A stretch of DNA of 44,855 nucleotides from Roridomyces roridus (Eukaryota > Basidiomycota > Agaricomycetes > Agaricales > Mycenaceae), in contig JARKIF010000241.1 of assembly GCA_029378245.1 (NCBI GenBank), positions 1 to 44,855 on the forward strand. Direction: 5' to 3'. Numbering within the stretch: the stretch's first letter is position 1; every line of letters begins with the position of its first letter. Position numbers and translations under genes: made by a program. This document shows, piece by piece, positions 1 to 11,200 of this stretch. A model generated the notes under the pieces. That model saw only the letters and a program-made list of their open reading frames with translations, had not been told where the DNA came from and searched no databases.

Positions 1-2801
1 GATTTGAACGGGGTGAACCACTCCACGTAGGCCAAAGGTGTATCGGATTTGACGGGATAATGATTAGGGAGCTTAAAAAATGACCTTGACTTGTGCGACG
101 CGAAGACCTGAGGCGGATGAGTGCTCTCTGCGCGCATATTACAGGGTGACATACCCTCGAGAACGGTGTGTGCTGTAAACCTGTTCTGCTCGCCAGTGCA
201 ATCAGAGCAAAATCGAGCCGGGCAGGCACCGCCGCTTTATCCGCCCGACAAGTGAGGCGGGAGCAGGCGCCGTAGCGCGCACCAAGTCATTTGAGTGGCG
301 TGCTCCAATCTCGGCAATCCTGGGGAGATGGAAGCGGATCTGCTTCCAAGTCCCGAAGACATTGTAGTTGTGTGGAACAAAGGTGGAATTAGCTTTGCGT
401 AGGAAGGTTATCAAGGCGGGAACAAACTGAGAGGCGCCGTGACCGGTCGGGGAGATGATATGGGTAGCCTCGACCGCACGGGTGGTGGGCTTTTTAGCCA
501 TGGAAAAGTGGCGGGAAATGACAAGGGAGGACCGGTCCAAAGACGTGATGGTGGGGATTTGCGACGTGTTGGTTGCAGCGGGAGGCGTGGTGGAGAGTTT
601 TGATGGATCCGGATGCGCCCAATCGAGATACGCCGTGAAGCGCGCAACAGCTTCTTGACGCTGAAGCCACATTGTCATCTGGTCAATGTAATCCTTGCGG
701 TTGCTGGCCCGGTAAGCATTCTTGGCATAGTCAATGTGAAGACGCTCTGGAGACTCGGTATTGAAGCCGTCGGCTGTCCCGAAAAGGCGTATGAGTTGTT
801 CGTAGTGTTCGAGGGAATGAATTTTGGGGATATTGAAGTGCTTCTTGCGAGCGTTCTTATCAATAAAAATCTGCTTGTTGGTGTGGAAGAGGTCGAGACA
901 TTGGCGCATCGCAAACAGAGTGATGCTGGTATGGGATTGCAGCGAGGCAAAGTACGCAAAGTCTATCAGTCCCCGAACAGCAAGCACCATCTGCGGCGGC
1001 GCCCCGGCGGCAATGAGACCCAGGAAGACCTTCTCCATCTCCTTGTGCTCGGCCCCCGTCCACTGCGATACGGAGGAGATGCCGTTCTTGAAATGGCGTA
1101 CGCCATGATGGTCAGGCACATCGCGGAAGCGGTTGTCGACTTCGAGCGTCCCGATGATGTGGGTGCACCAGCTGACAAGGTGATCCTTGAACACGCCCTT
1201 GTGCAGCTGGTGGAGAAGGTCGGGGGTGAATGCTTGAAAGATATCGGAGTGGGGGAGGTTGGCCCAGAACGGTGGGTACACGGCACGGATGCCATGCTCC
1301 TCGAATGCGGTGTCCTTTTCGCCGCCTTGCTGACGTGCCATGAAGAAGAGGGTCTCACGTACGTCTCGGTGTGGATGTGCTTGATGGTCACCACGATCAT
1401 CTGGGCGGACAAGGCAAATTGGGCAACGATTCTCCTTGCAGCATGCGACGAGGCACTGCTCTGGATAATCTGCAACATATGCAGCAAGAATCGGAAACAC
1501 AGTCCGGACCATGCTGTCCGCGCAGACCATTCGATGCCCAGAGGTTCCGGCCTCCTTTAGCGACTCCATGAGGACGCCCATACATTGGTGGAATAGGCGG
1601 TACTTGGCGAGAGAGCGGGTCGATTTATCGAAGCATTCAAATTTCGGGATGGGGAGATACCCTATGAGAACGGTCGCATGCGCCGAAACCTTCCGCCGAG
1701 TTTCTTTCCCAATATTGCCGATGGTCAAGTAGACGGGCCAGGCCGAGTTATCTCCACGGAAGTTAGAGAGCATCGTCTTATCAGAGGAGAGGATGAGTGG
1801 TGCCACCGTCGCGCCAGGAGGAAATCGTCTCTGATGAAAGCGATTGAGCACCTGATCGCAAAGCCTTGCTTCCCGCCAACACACACCTGAATTTCCCACC
1901 ACCAGCTGCCCGTCCACATCTCATCTATGACCTCAATGGTTCCCGCAGCGTCTGCATAAAGCTGCTCTGGGGCGTATCGCATCGCGTCTCGAAAGGCGGG
2001 ATTACCAATCAACTCCTTGACGCACTCGACCGGATCTCGCCACCACAACTCGTTCTCCTCGCGGCGCATGGTGGCCCCGGTGGGGTCCTTGTCTAGATCC
2101 GGTACGTTGCCCCTGGTATTCAGCCGCTTGCAGCGCCATTTGACTCCACCGGGCAGGTCATCAACTTTGTCAAAAAACTCGGTTTTGCTGCCAAACGAGG
2201 GACTCGCGCGGTCTCTGATCTGCGGTGCAAGGTTAGCATTCAGCATTGGGCCAGGATCTCTGACCCACCATGGACAGTTTCAGGAAGTCGTCCGTCGCCG
2301 TGTGGCCGACATGCTTGATTAGCCATTTGGCCAGCTGCCATTCGTCATCGTCCCGAACGGGCCAAGCACCGCGCCATCTTTCAAGACCTCCTCGTCTCGG
2401 ATGAGCTCAAATGTCGTCTTCGCTCCTCCGTAGGTTGCGCCAGCTCCAAGTCTCTCGTCTGCTGGCCTATGCCATTGGGGACGTTGACCCAAGTCGATGG
2501 GCGGATCTCTCGGAGGCAGGGCATCTTGATCTGCCTCTTGCGCGGCACCGTAGGCGCCCTCCGGCTGCGGAAAGCTTGGTGTCGTCTCCAGTGGGATGTC
2601 ATCAAGCATGGCAGCAAGATTGTCCATGGTGGGCAAGTCCCGGGGAGGAGCCTCATCCCGCCAGCGTGTACTGGTAAGTCCGGGATTCTTTTTGCCGAGC
2701 TTGGCTTCAATTTGTTTCTTGAAGGCGGTACTTTGCGTTTGGTGTCGTCTGAGAACGCCTGAGCTAGCGAACGTGGATTGGCAGAAGGCGCAACGAGCCA
2801 T
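1..2801 (-). mobile_element. Plavaka-type DNA transposon, decayed, runs off the left edge
   Basis: The element is defined by its transposase. The 5' (zinc-finger) end lies near 2801 and the 3' end lies beyond base 1, because bases 1-60 read on the minus strand still encode the family's LAYVEWFTPF motif. Only one end is in the window, so no terminal repeats or target duplication could be paired. Plavaka is a CACTA/EnSpm-related lineage abundant in Agaricomycetes (family knowledge). Confidence 0.85.
1..2801 (-). pseudogene. Plavaka transposase with two introns and frameshifts
   Basis: The product would be a DDE-type cut-and-paste transposase. Read from 2801 downward, it has an N-terminal zinc finger (CAFC near the start, then a histidine-containing RRHQ), a linker, the DDEWQLAKWL block, DEMWTGSWWWEIQ, SSDKTMLSNFRGDNSAWPVY, LTIGNIGKE, the DLLHQLHKG block and the C-terminal ESPERLHIDYAKNAYRAS. 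Two clean GT-AG introns are visible. One at 2220-2268 (49 bp) joins KLSM to IRDRASPSF. One at 1831-1886 (56 bp) joins WWWEIQ to RRFPPGATVAP. A frame change near 2361-2370 separates the zinc-finger ORF from the DDEWQ block. Another near 200-240 breaks the C-terminus before TGEQNRF. The longest open stretch is 202-1830. The copy is probably inactive, though single-base sequence errors could explain both breaks. Confidence 0.85.
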
Positions 2802-2926
2802 GGATATAGTTTGGCGACTTAATCAAAATTTTCCAAAATCCTGTACGGCCGTCGGACACCGAACCATGTGGGGCACCTGTGGGGCCACACATCACAAATC
2901 AGTATCGCCGTTTTTTCACTTCCGCC

Positions 2927-5325
2927 ATGTCGGGGCGTCTTGGTGCAGCCGTGCCTCCGAGCCCTCCTGCTCCTACAGCCTTTGGTCGCGGAAATCGGGC
3001 CTCCAGACCCACCGCGGGCCTGGAGAGCATCCGTAAGTCCCACATTCACGCCTAGTGTCGTTCTTGATGCCCTCCCAGAACAGGAAATCGAGAAAAATCG
3101 CATAAAAGCTAACAAGGCTGCGGCTACCCGGCAGAGAAACCAAGCGAACGCGCAGGCGTCCAATACATCTGCCTCGGCAGGCCCTCCTCGTACACCTATC
3201 TCCAAGGCGACTCCTGATTCAGCCCGGCCTGCACCTCCTCATGGCGTCTTGCAGTCCCAATCACAGGCATACTCCAGCAGCCCCATGATGCCTCGTACTC
3301 CATTCACACCCCTTTATGCCCAGAACTCCTCGCCTTTCCACGCTACGCCCACTCAAGCATCCCGCGCCAATCTAGTCCCGCAAAATTATCAGCCAAGCTA
3401 CCCCGACTTCTCGCAGGCGCCAGCACCAGCCCCCGCGGAGAGCCCAGATGCTCAGATGAAGGCAGATATTGCTCAGTTCTTTGCCGGCTTATCTGCAGAT
3501 CAACGGGCTACTTTTGTGTCGGGCAGTGAGTGATACATTCTTTTCTTGCTTTTTGAATTGACCGTCCTTCAGTGAATCTCGTGAGCGGCGGGCAGCACCT
3601 CAACACTTTCGGGAACGAGGCAGGCAACACCTTTTTCGGTCATGACACGGGCTTCGGCAGCAACAATGACGACTTTGACAACGAGGACTTCAACTCCATG
3701 GAACTGAATCTCATTGACACCAACGACATGCATGGTCTTGAACCCCTGAATGATCACGGGGAGGATGGGATGGGTATGTGCTTTGCTTGCCTCCGCGACA
3801 CGGCTGATTAGTTCTAGGTCCCGATGATGTCGACAAGCCGTGGAACACTGCGTTGGTGCCCGAGGGCGACCATCAGGAGGACACCGACAGCATCCCTTCC
3901 CAGGACCACGCGGGTGCACAGAGCTCACTGCAGGTGAGTCTATCCTACTAGCCGTCATCATGGAGAAGATAACCGTTCGCGCAGGTGACCATGCAAGACA
4001 TTGATGTCACCAAGAAACGCAAGCGCCGCCGCCCGTGTGTGGAGGTACGATGCTTTCGTGCATCTTAGGGTCTGCTGACATGTGTACAGAACAGCTCCGA
4101 GTCCGAAGACGACGATGCGGACAAGGACAAAAGCAGCAAGAAGAAAACACGGAAGAAACGCAAAGAACGCACGCAGAGGTCCCGCAGCATTCGGGACATC
4201 ACAAGCGATCGCCAGCAAATCGTCAAACATTCCTATGCGCTCATCCAAAAGTCAATTGCGATATCGAAGCCGTGGCCAGCGGGCAGTGAGTCGGGTGATC
4301 CTACTGCCAATGACGACGAGCTGGATAAGCTCATCCGTCAAGCGTGGAACGGTGCAATCGACATCCTTGACCTTGATCCGGAGGATTACAAGCCGCCTAC
4401 CACAGCGGAGCGCAACCTGGTGGGTGCCCTCCTGCATGTCTTCACTGTGCTGAATGTCCTTCATCTCCAGATTGTCTCACGTATCTCTCAGCTGCGCGGC
4501 AGTATCGTCGCCGTTGCCGACGTGGCCATTCCCATCTTCTACAAGATCGTTGATCCACAATCCCTTCCTGACCCCACCCCTGCCGCCCAGGAGACTGCGG
4601 TGGCGACTAATCGTGATCTCATCGACATGCTTCAGACCACGTTTGTATACAAGGCGAGTCTTGACTGATGCATCCGTCGTTAACATGAATGATTAATCCT
4701 CCGATAGAACCCAAATGAGCCGGGTAGCTTCGACGACATGTGCCGCCACCCAGCCATCCAATATGTTGTCAACAAGTCCTTCTTTGCCAAAACGGGCGCT
4801 GGACGGCGGGCATATCTCTTCGAGGGCATGGACCTCTTCCCAGTGCAGACACTGGCCCTTGTACTCGATGCGGTCAGTTCTATCCCTGTACTGGCATTCT
4901 GCACTGACAAGGATGTAGATCATCTGCGCCATCGACCGATGGAAGACCGGGGAGCACGACGTCAAGGCATACCCGTTTAGTGCGGCCAAATACGGAGCAG
5001 AGCATGTTGCCACGCTTGACTTCCTCAGGGTGTGGATTGCCGAATTCAAGAAGGCAGAGAAGCACCCTGTTGATCTGGCAACGGAATGCCTCAAGAATCT
5101 CCTCAAGAATGGCCGGTAAGTCTTTGTCCCTGCGTACACACTTTCTGACCTGGTTCTCCCAGTCAAGCCGCCGGCATTTCTGCAGAGACAGCTCCGCGGG
5201 TGCAAGTGTCTAGGTTCCCGATGCATCTCTTTGCTGAACCCGCCGCTGCCGCCGCAACGTCGGCCTGCGCTCCGTCGGGTGCGCCTGGGACAAATGGAAT
5301 TATCAATACCGGCGGTGATGCGTAA
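2927..5325 (+). CDS. DUF6532-domain protein, predicted nuclear, ten exons
   Basis: No biochemical function is known for this mushroom-specific family. Exons: 2927-3032, 3079-3525, 3573-3773, 3818-3933, 3985-4044, 4090-4419, 4471-4653, 4708-4872, 4919-5115 and 5163-5325. All phases agree and give 655 residues with no internal stop. The start ATG opens MSGRLGAAVPPSPPAPTAFG. The N-terminal third is Pro/Ser/Gln-rich and disordered, followed by an acidic stretch and strongly basic clusters (KKRKRRRP, KKKTRKKRKERTQRSR) that look like nuclear localisation signals. The C-terminal half carries the DUF6532 core: CRHPAIQYVVNKSFF, then FPVQTLALVLDAIICAIDRW, then PFSAAKYGAEHV. Intron 7 (4654-4707) reads as a GC-AG intron (AAG|GCGAGT); an alternative GT donor at 4645 would drop three residues. 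The gene is divergent from the Plavaka transposase across about 125 bp. Confidence 0.85.
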
Positions 5326-5467
5326 AATAGTCGGTTGATGCGTCCATAGTCGGTGTTCACCAATAAAATCATTTCGTCATTCGTGCTATTCGGAGCTGTT
5401 GTCACCCCGGTTATCATCTATTGGTGTCGTGTCGCGCGGGTGAAATGGTGCGCCTATCAGAGAAGCA

Positions 5468-5600
5468 GGTGTCTATATAGGTCTATGTAGATCTACTGCT
5501 CTATGGCTCTACGGCCCAAATGGTCTAACAGTGTCTATCATAGAGGGGACATGGCTTTCCACCTACTGTCCTATGATGTCCTATGTAGAGCGATGTAGAC
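5468..5600. repeat. Degenerate CTATG/CATAG-rich array
   Basis: Variants of a 7-10 base word (GTCTATATAG, GTCTATGTAG, CTCTATGG, GTCTATCATAG, CCTATGATG, CCTATGTAG, CGATGTAGAC) recur roughly every 10-15 bases. They lie immediately outside the left inverted repeat of the 5618-6697 element. The flank may be a subterminal repeat region or part of the element end. No coding potential is seen. Confidence 0.5.
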
Positions 5601-5617
5601 AAGTGCTTTTTCCAGAT

Positions 5618-5697
5618 GTGTCGATAGACAGACCAGTCGATCTCGTTGATCATTTGCTTAACGCGCCGATTTCCTAATTTGGCGAATTCACGTGATC
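5618..5697 (+). repeat. Left terminal inverted repeat
   Basis: This arm begins TGTCGATAGACAGACCAGTC and ends GGCGAATTCACGTGATC. Only a few positions differ from the opposite arm. Confidence 0.8.
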
Positions 5698-6617
5698 TGC
5701 GAGCTCTTTCATTCCTCAGCTCACTGCAGCCTCCAGACGACAGCTTCCTGGAAGGAATCAGTTTGTATACAGTACTAATACTAAGTACATCGAATGGTAC
5801 TGCAAAAATTAAGATCTGAAGTGGTCTGGAGCTCGGTAACGAACAATCTGACTATGGCAAGTCGACGGACCCGTCCACACTGAGCTGACGACCTAGAAAA
5901 CATGCTCCCTGAGCACTGAGAAGGTCCAATACGACGAGTCCACCCGTCCCCGTAGCTGCACCGTATTCCCGCAGGACAAAGAAAGCTTCTTCCGCTTGTA
6001 GAGAAAAGCATGCATGACCGGCAGCGCCGGCCTGGCACGTAGCGTCGATGGTAGTGGAAGTGGAGCGAGGGCTCGGCAGGAATGAGTGTGCTGGGGCTGA
6101 TTCCGATGCGCCCCGTGCCGCGATATGTGCAGGGGCTTGTCTGGCAGTGCGGTGTCGATCGGGTCGGTAGAGCTCAGGATGCAGAGAGAGGGAGGTCCAG
6201 AGCGGCGTGTAACGAGAGTTGAGGACGAGAAAGCGAAGCGTAAGTCGAGGGTGTGTTACAGTGGGCGTGGCGGAGTGCAGCAGGTCGTCAGCGTCATCGC
6301 GGGTCGATGGAGTTATAGAGTGACGCACCTGGATGTGGGCCCCAGTCTTCCCTCCTCTTCCCTTTTATCGCAGTGCCCACGCGTTCGCACATCCCGTCCC
6401 GTCCCGGTTCCCGACCACTGTGCGTTGCACATCATCGACGATTCATCGTAAGTACTCGCGAGCTGCAGCCGTTCCAGGTGGCCGGCAGGTGGCTGGATGA
6501 GGCAGCTTCGAAGTATCCTGGGGTGAGATGGCATGGTTTTCGAGGGTCGACAACGAGTAACGCGGTCCCTGAATGAGTTCCAGCGAAGGGAGGGAGAGGG
6601 AGAGCCACGACGTGGTC

Positions 6618-6697
6618 GATCACGTGAATTCGCCAAATTAGGAAATCGGCGCGTTAAGCAAATGATCACCGAGATCGACCAGTCTGTCTATCGACAT
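6618..6697 (-). repeat. Right terminal inverted repeat
   Basis: This arm is the reverse complement of 5618-5697. Its outer edge runs into a perfect 14-bp hairpin (arms 6678-6691 and 6701-6714, loop of nine) which is not present at the left end. Confidence 0.8.
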
Positions 6698-6889
6698 ATC
6701 ATAGACAGACTGGTTACGAGTCTACCCAGCCGCCTGAAGGACTCCAAGATATTAATTTCCGCCCGACGACCCTAGACATGAGGCCAGGCAAACGGGATGG
6801 GCGTCGTCTTCTCGAATTTAAAACACGGAGCGCCCCGAAGGCTGCTGTCGAGCGGATTCTTCTCTCGGTGTTATGCAAACGGATGACAC

Positions 6890-7056
6890 CGCAAGTTGTT
6901 CCAAAAGAATGCAGCATACCCCAACCAAAAGATGGAAAGCCAACTCGTTCTCACTCCGATCCTCCATGCCCTTGTTCCGCAGTCGTGATGTATGTAGATG
7001 TTGAAGTGTGTCGAGCCAAAGCTCGTCTGGGACATGGAGGTCGACAGACGAGTTCT
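6890..7056 (-). pseudogene. F-box gene relic (F0)
   Basis: On the minus strand the frame near 7050 reads SVDLHVPDELWLDTLQHLHT. This matches the SVDLRVPDELWLEIFIYL start of the F-box domain in the five larger copies in this window. Homology fades within about 50 codons and no start, intron or downstream leucine-rich part is recognisable. It lies between the inverted-repeat element and the secreted-protein promoter. I regard it as an old fragment of the local F-box family. Confidence 0.65.
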
Positions 7057-7317
7057 AATGATGTCCAGGGTCGTCGGGCGGAAATCACATAATAAGTATT
7101 CCAGATGTAGTCGCACTGCTCTTGCACAGGCGCCTGGGCCCGAAGATGTCATAACCCCAGTCATATGGTGCATCCATTCCTGTTCGTCAGTCACATATTT
7201 CTGGAGATGAGTTGCAAAGCGGCCGGGTCCACTAGATCCACGGCATTAACACGGGCGAGCCTCACCAGGAATTCGATCCAGTGTCGTGGCAGTCGATGAA
7301 TTCATTTTGAACAGACG

Positions 7318-7442
7318 CATAAATACCAGTCCGGGTCTCCTTCTCCCTCAGTTCCTCATCCCAGCCTCGACCAGGTCAGCCTTCTCTTCTCTTCTCTACA
7401 TCGATCAGCTCCCTCACATTCCACAGAACCTACCACCTTACA
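7318..7442 (+). promoter_or_regulatory. Core promoter and 5' leader of the secreted-protein gene
   Basis: A TATA-like CATAAATA at 7318-7325 is followed by a pyrimidine-rich leader (CTCCTTCTCCCTC, CTTCTCTTCTCTTCTC) and the start context TTACAATG. This is a common arrangement for strongly expressed fungal genes. Confidence 0.55.
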
Positions 7443-7836
7443 ATGCAATTCAACATCGCCCTCATCGCCAGCGCCATTCTCATGGCCGCTTCCCCCGTCC
7501 TCGGAGCCGACTTCCAATGGTGGTCCGGCGCAGGTTGCACTGGCTCTGTCCAGTTGACCAGCAACAACATCCCCGCCAACGACTGCATCGGCCTCACCTC
7601 CGACGAGTCGACCAAGTCGATCAGCTACTCGGGTGTTCCCACCCAGGCCAGGTTTTTCCGCTCCGGCGGCTCGCAGGACTTCTGCACCAATGGCCCGCCC
7701 GCCGTTACCACCGGTCCCGGCTCTGGGTGTGCTACTGCGCCTGATGGGTAAGTTCTCTTCCGTGCCGAAGGTTTTTGATCCGGTACATTGATATCTCCTG
7801 CTCAGGTTCAACCTCCAGAGCTTTGCCTACAACTGA
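7443..7836 (+). CDS. Small secreted cysteine-containing protein, two exons
   Basis: Exons 7443-7747 and 7806-7836 are joined across a 58-bp GT-AG intron and give 111 residues. The N-terminus is a clear signal peptide (MQFNIALIASAILMAASPVLG, cleavage probably after Gly21). The mature chain has four cysteines spaced through ADFQWWSGAGCTGSV, ANDCIGL, SQDFCTNG and GSGCATAP, consistent with two disulfides. Splicing replaces an immediate stop after APDG with the ending FNLQSFAYN. The length and composition fit the small-secreted-protein class of mushroom-forming fungi, which includes effector-like and cell-wall proteins. I do not recognise a named domain, so the role is open. Confidence 0.85.
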
Positions 7837-8215
7837 TGAATTGGCTTGAAAGCGACCAGATTTTACTCGTGCATTTTGGGCCACATGTAAATCGATCTTG
7901 TTCCTTGAATCAACTTTGTCCTGCCGTGATTTTCGGTCAAGTTCAGAATCCGAATAGCTCATGATGCCCCCGGCGACCTCATTTGGCACGTCGGAGCCGG
8001 GGTCGACGCAATGCTGAGCTGCAAGAGTTTGGGACGTACAATGAGCGATTGGGATGAGTAATCAAAGTGAGGTTTTGCGCGCTATCTGAAAGAGATAAAT
8101 CGCCATTAGAATTTGTGTTGGCGCGGCCAACTGGCCTGTCATCGATTCATCATTAATCCGACCGAAGCATTGATTCAACACACAAAACATAAATTCCCGT
8201 TCAATGCCTCCAGAG
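7837..8215. other. Intergenic, convergent 3' ends
   Basis: This is the 3' side of both the secreted-protein gene and the sedolisin gene. Nothing coding or repetitive was seen. Confidence 0.5.
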
Positions 8216-11200
8216 TCAGAGCCCCACCGCCGTCAGCAGCGCGTCAAAGTTTGGCGTCCCTAAGCCCGTGACTGGATCCCATCCCGCCGTAGCAGAGAAC
8301 CCGCTGCAACGGCGTCGTCAAATTCAGTCGATAGGATGCGAGGGCAAATGCAACTCACTTTGTGTTACATCCCGGATTATTTCCTGCGGGCAAGTCGGCC
8401 ACACGGGTGACGACTGGGTGCGAGAAAATAATGTACATACCAGAAGTGACATCCGTGAACGCACTCCTTCCCTGCGTGCTATACAACAACGGATTGAGAA
8501 ACCCAAGGACCGGTTTCCCAGCCGCGATCAACCGGTCATTGACGAGAGCGATTATACTGGCGAAGATGGGGCTTGCGCAGCTGGTACCATCGACGAAGGT
8601 GACCTGCCCATTATCATTGAGCCCGAGTAGAATGACAAGCCAGTTTTGACCTACTATATGGGACCCCCCACCTGGCCGCACAGGCTACCTGGCCACTTGC
8701 TCCATACAAGCTTGTCGGTCGAATATTTCTACCTGGCTGTGGTCGCATATTGCAAGGGATGTCAATGGCTCGTCTTGAACCGAAATTGGGGTTGATTGAC
8801 GGAATTGACGTGATGCTGTGCCTGTCAACAACCGGGGCGGATGTCTGAAACACGTGATTCCTTAGCATTGCTGGCAGTCAATCGCCTCTCACTCCACGAC
8901 CACCCCGCCGTTTGACGAGCTCGTGTACTCGTTCTGCTCGCAAGATCTCTCGCTACTCCTCAGCCCTTCCTCAGACGCCTTTCCTCCCCATCCTCTCCGC
9001 TGCGCACCCTTTTGTTGGCGACCAAGCGCATCAAGACGGAGCTACTCGACACGCCTGTATCCCGCGCGATGCTGGTGCTGTGCTCCCGGGACCTCGCACC
9101 GCCTTAAAGCAAATATCAACCCTTCCCTGAGTGCCCTTGACAAGATCTTGGCCATATTCCTGACTCCTCGCTGCCACCATTCGTCGCAAACATCCATTTT
9201 TCACCACACCCACATATCGAGTTTTCTTTCAGAGAGTAGGGGACTCGGCGGGAATTGTAGCAATCCAGGTGCGTTCCTAACACTCCCACCCTGGATATGA
9301 GAGCTTATCTTGCTTGTTTACCTCTCGTCGACGTTGAACGGGAGCCAGCAACGTGACGTGTTCACACCAGCTTTTCGCCGCCTCCCAGATTCCATTCTCT
9401 ACGCATCACAGCATGTCCCCCAATGCCTCACTACATGATTTCATGTCCTAGGAGCATATCCGGTGGCTTTCCGAGGTCTTGACTCCCCAGTACGGCGTGT
9501 CAGCATGCTCCGCTTCTCCTCCCGTCTACGTACTCTACCTACCCATTCATGCTTGAATTTGTCTCATATCGGCCTCACCCATGTATCCATTCATCTTCCC
9601 CAAGTGTATTGAGCATCCGTACAACGAATCCTTACTCAAATGTTGCTTCAGGGAGCGTCCATCGGGGCGGCTCCCACGCCTGGCCAGGTTAGCCGGTTAG
9701 GCCATTTTTAGACCCGTCGCCGCAAAATCTTTCCCATGTCACCAAAAGTGGACAGAACCGGCCGACCCTGGGCTCGTTCTACTCGTACGAGGCCAGTCTA
9801 CCACCATGGGCCGTCGATTCTTTGGTGAATTGTCTGAATCCTTGCCCAACGGCTCGAAACCCCTTAGGTGGCCAATAAGACCGTCCCATATAGTACATCG
9901 CCCTCTGAATGCAGTGCGCAATCAGCTAGTCAGCAAGACGATATTGAATGGATGCACGAACCCCAAACGATCTCAATGTCATGCGATGCAGCCGACACGT
10001 CCGGGAATCCACGTCCACTCTTATTATACAGGCCCTGATATAGCGTTCCCAGGGAGTCTACATACTTGGTGACGTCGGCAGTCTGGTAACTGGGCGTCGG
10101 AAAATAGTTTGAGAATCCGCCGCTTGAGAATAGCGAGGCAGCGTGCGGGGGGACGTTGGTGGTGCCACCGACTGAGGTGATGCTGCCGTGCAAGGAAGAT
10201 AAATATGACCACCACGAAACAGAGAAACAGATTAAACGCACAAGGGACAACCACCTGGCGCTGACGGTACGAATTGCGTACAGGTCGTGGATTGGACTCC
10301 GCCGACGCCGCCTTGATTGAAATTCGCACAATGAATGACAATTCACATTCCTTACCACACGCACCGTCACCCGAGGCAAATATGGCTGATATACCGGCTG
10401 CACCGAGTTGCATATACGCATTGCACATCGCCCTGCGGAATCGATATCAATGTGCAGATCAGGTTCCGAATGTGCAACACTCACACGGCAAGCGGCACGG
10501 GCAAATCCTGCTCGTTGAATCCATAGCTGGTAGAGAGCACAGTAGGGCGCTTGCCAACGGGCATCGTGAGGATGGCATTGACGATATCCTGGGAATCATC
10601 GTAAGCATACAATGCAAGTGGGAATACGCACTATGAATCCAGAAACTCCATCTTGCGTGTTATTCCCCACCGAAATGAAGGTCACAGGAACGCCCGACGC
10701 GACTCCGACGGTATACTGGATATCCAGATTGGCTGTAAAAGAAGGAGGAATGAGCCAGGAGGAGGCAGCCATACATGGTAGAGGTACCCTCATCTCCTGC
10801 TTCACTACGGCACTGAAATCAGTGAATATGTTTCCTCAAAATCAAGCACCCACAATATACTCTGATCGTTCGCACCCCCAGCCAGCATCATCACACTAAA
10901 CGTCGACCCAACCAAGTCGGGTCGGGTATTATCCAGGAATGCTGAAACGACGGCGTGCTCGGTCTCTGATTTGAACGAAGACAAGTATTGGACGCACCGC
11001 GAGATCAGCTTCGTTGGCATATTGCTTTCAGAATCAAGTCATCTCAGAACTGGACGAAGAAGAGAGAAACAAGACCAACGTCGGCATATCCGGCCACAGC
11101 AAGAACATTGGACGAAGAATGATTCGCCTTAGCGCTGGGAACTCCAAATACATCTTGGAGGCAGCCCTACCGTAACAAAAAAAATGAGCTTGGAAAGCAA

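Larger units (their letters stand above)
5618..6697. mobile_element. Non-autonomous DNA element with about 80-bp terminal inverted repeats
   Basis: Bases 5618-5697 and 6618-6697 are near-perfect inverted repeats of each other. The core TGATCATTTGCTTAACGCGC reads on the plus strand at the left end and on the minus strand at the right end. The roughly 920-bp interior has no ORF resembling a transposase. One minus-strand ORF (5852-6328) resembles nothing I recognise. A target-site duplication was not identified with confidence, so the exact ends may extend a little outward. Confidence 0.75.

Noticed and set aside
613..1560. Long plus-strand ORF of 315 codons
   Set aside because: Antisense shadow of the Plavaka transposase. 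The minus-strand frame carries all family motifs.
9031..9300. Coding ORFs inside the TA-flanked element
   Set aside because: None resembles a transposase, and frames overlap without a preferred one.
10780..10861. A 37-bp intron that would fix one sedolisin frame conflict
   Set aside because: Shorter than any other intron supported in this window, and it adds residues not expected in the family.
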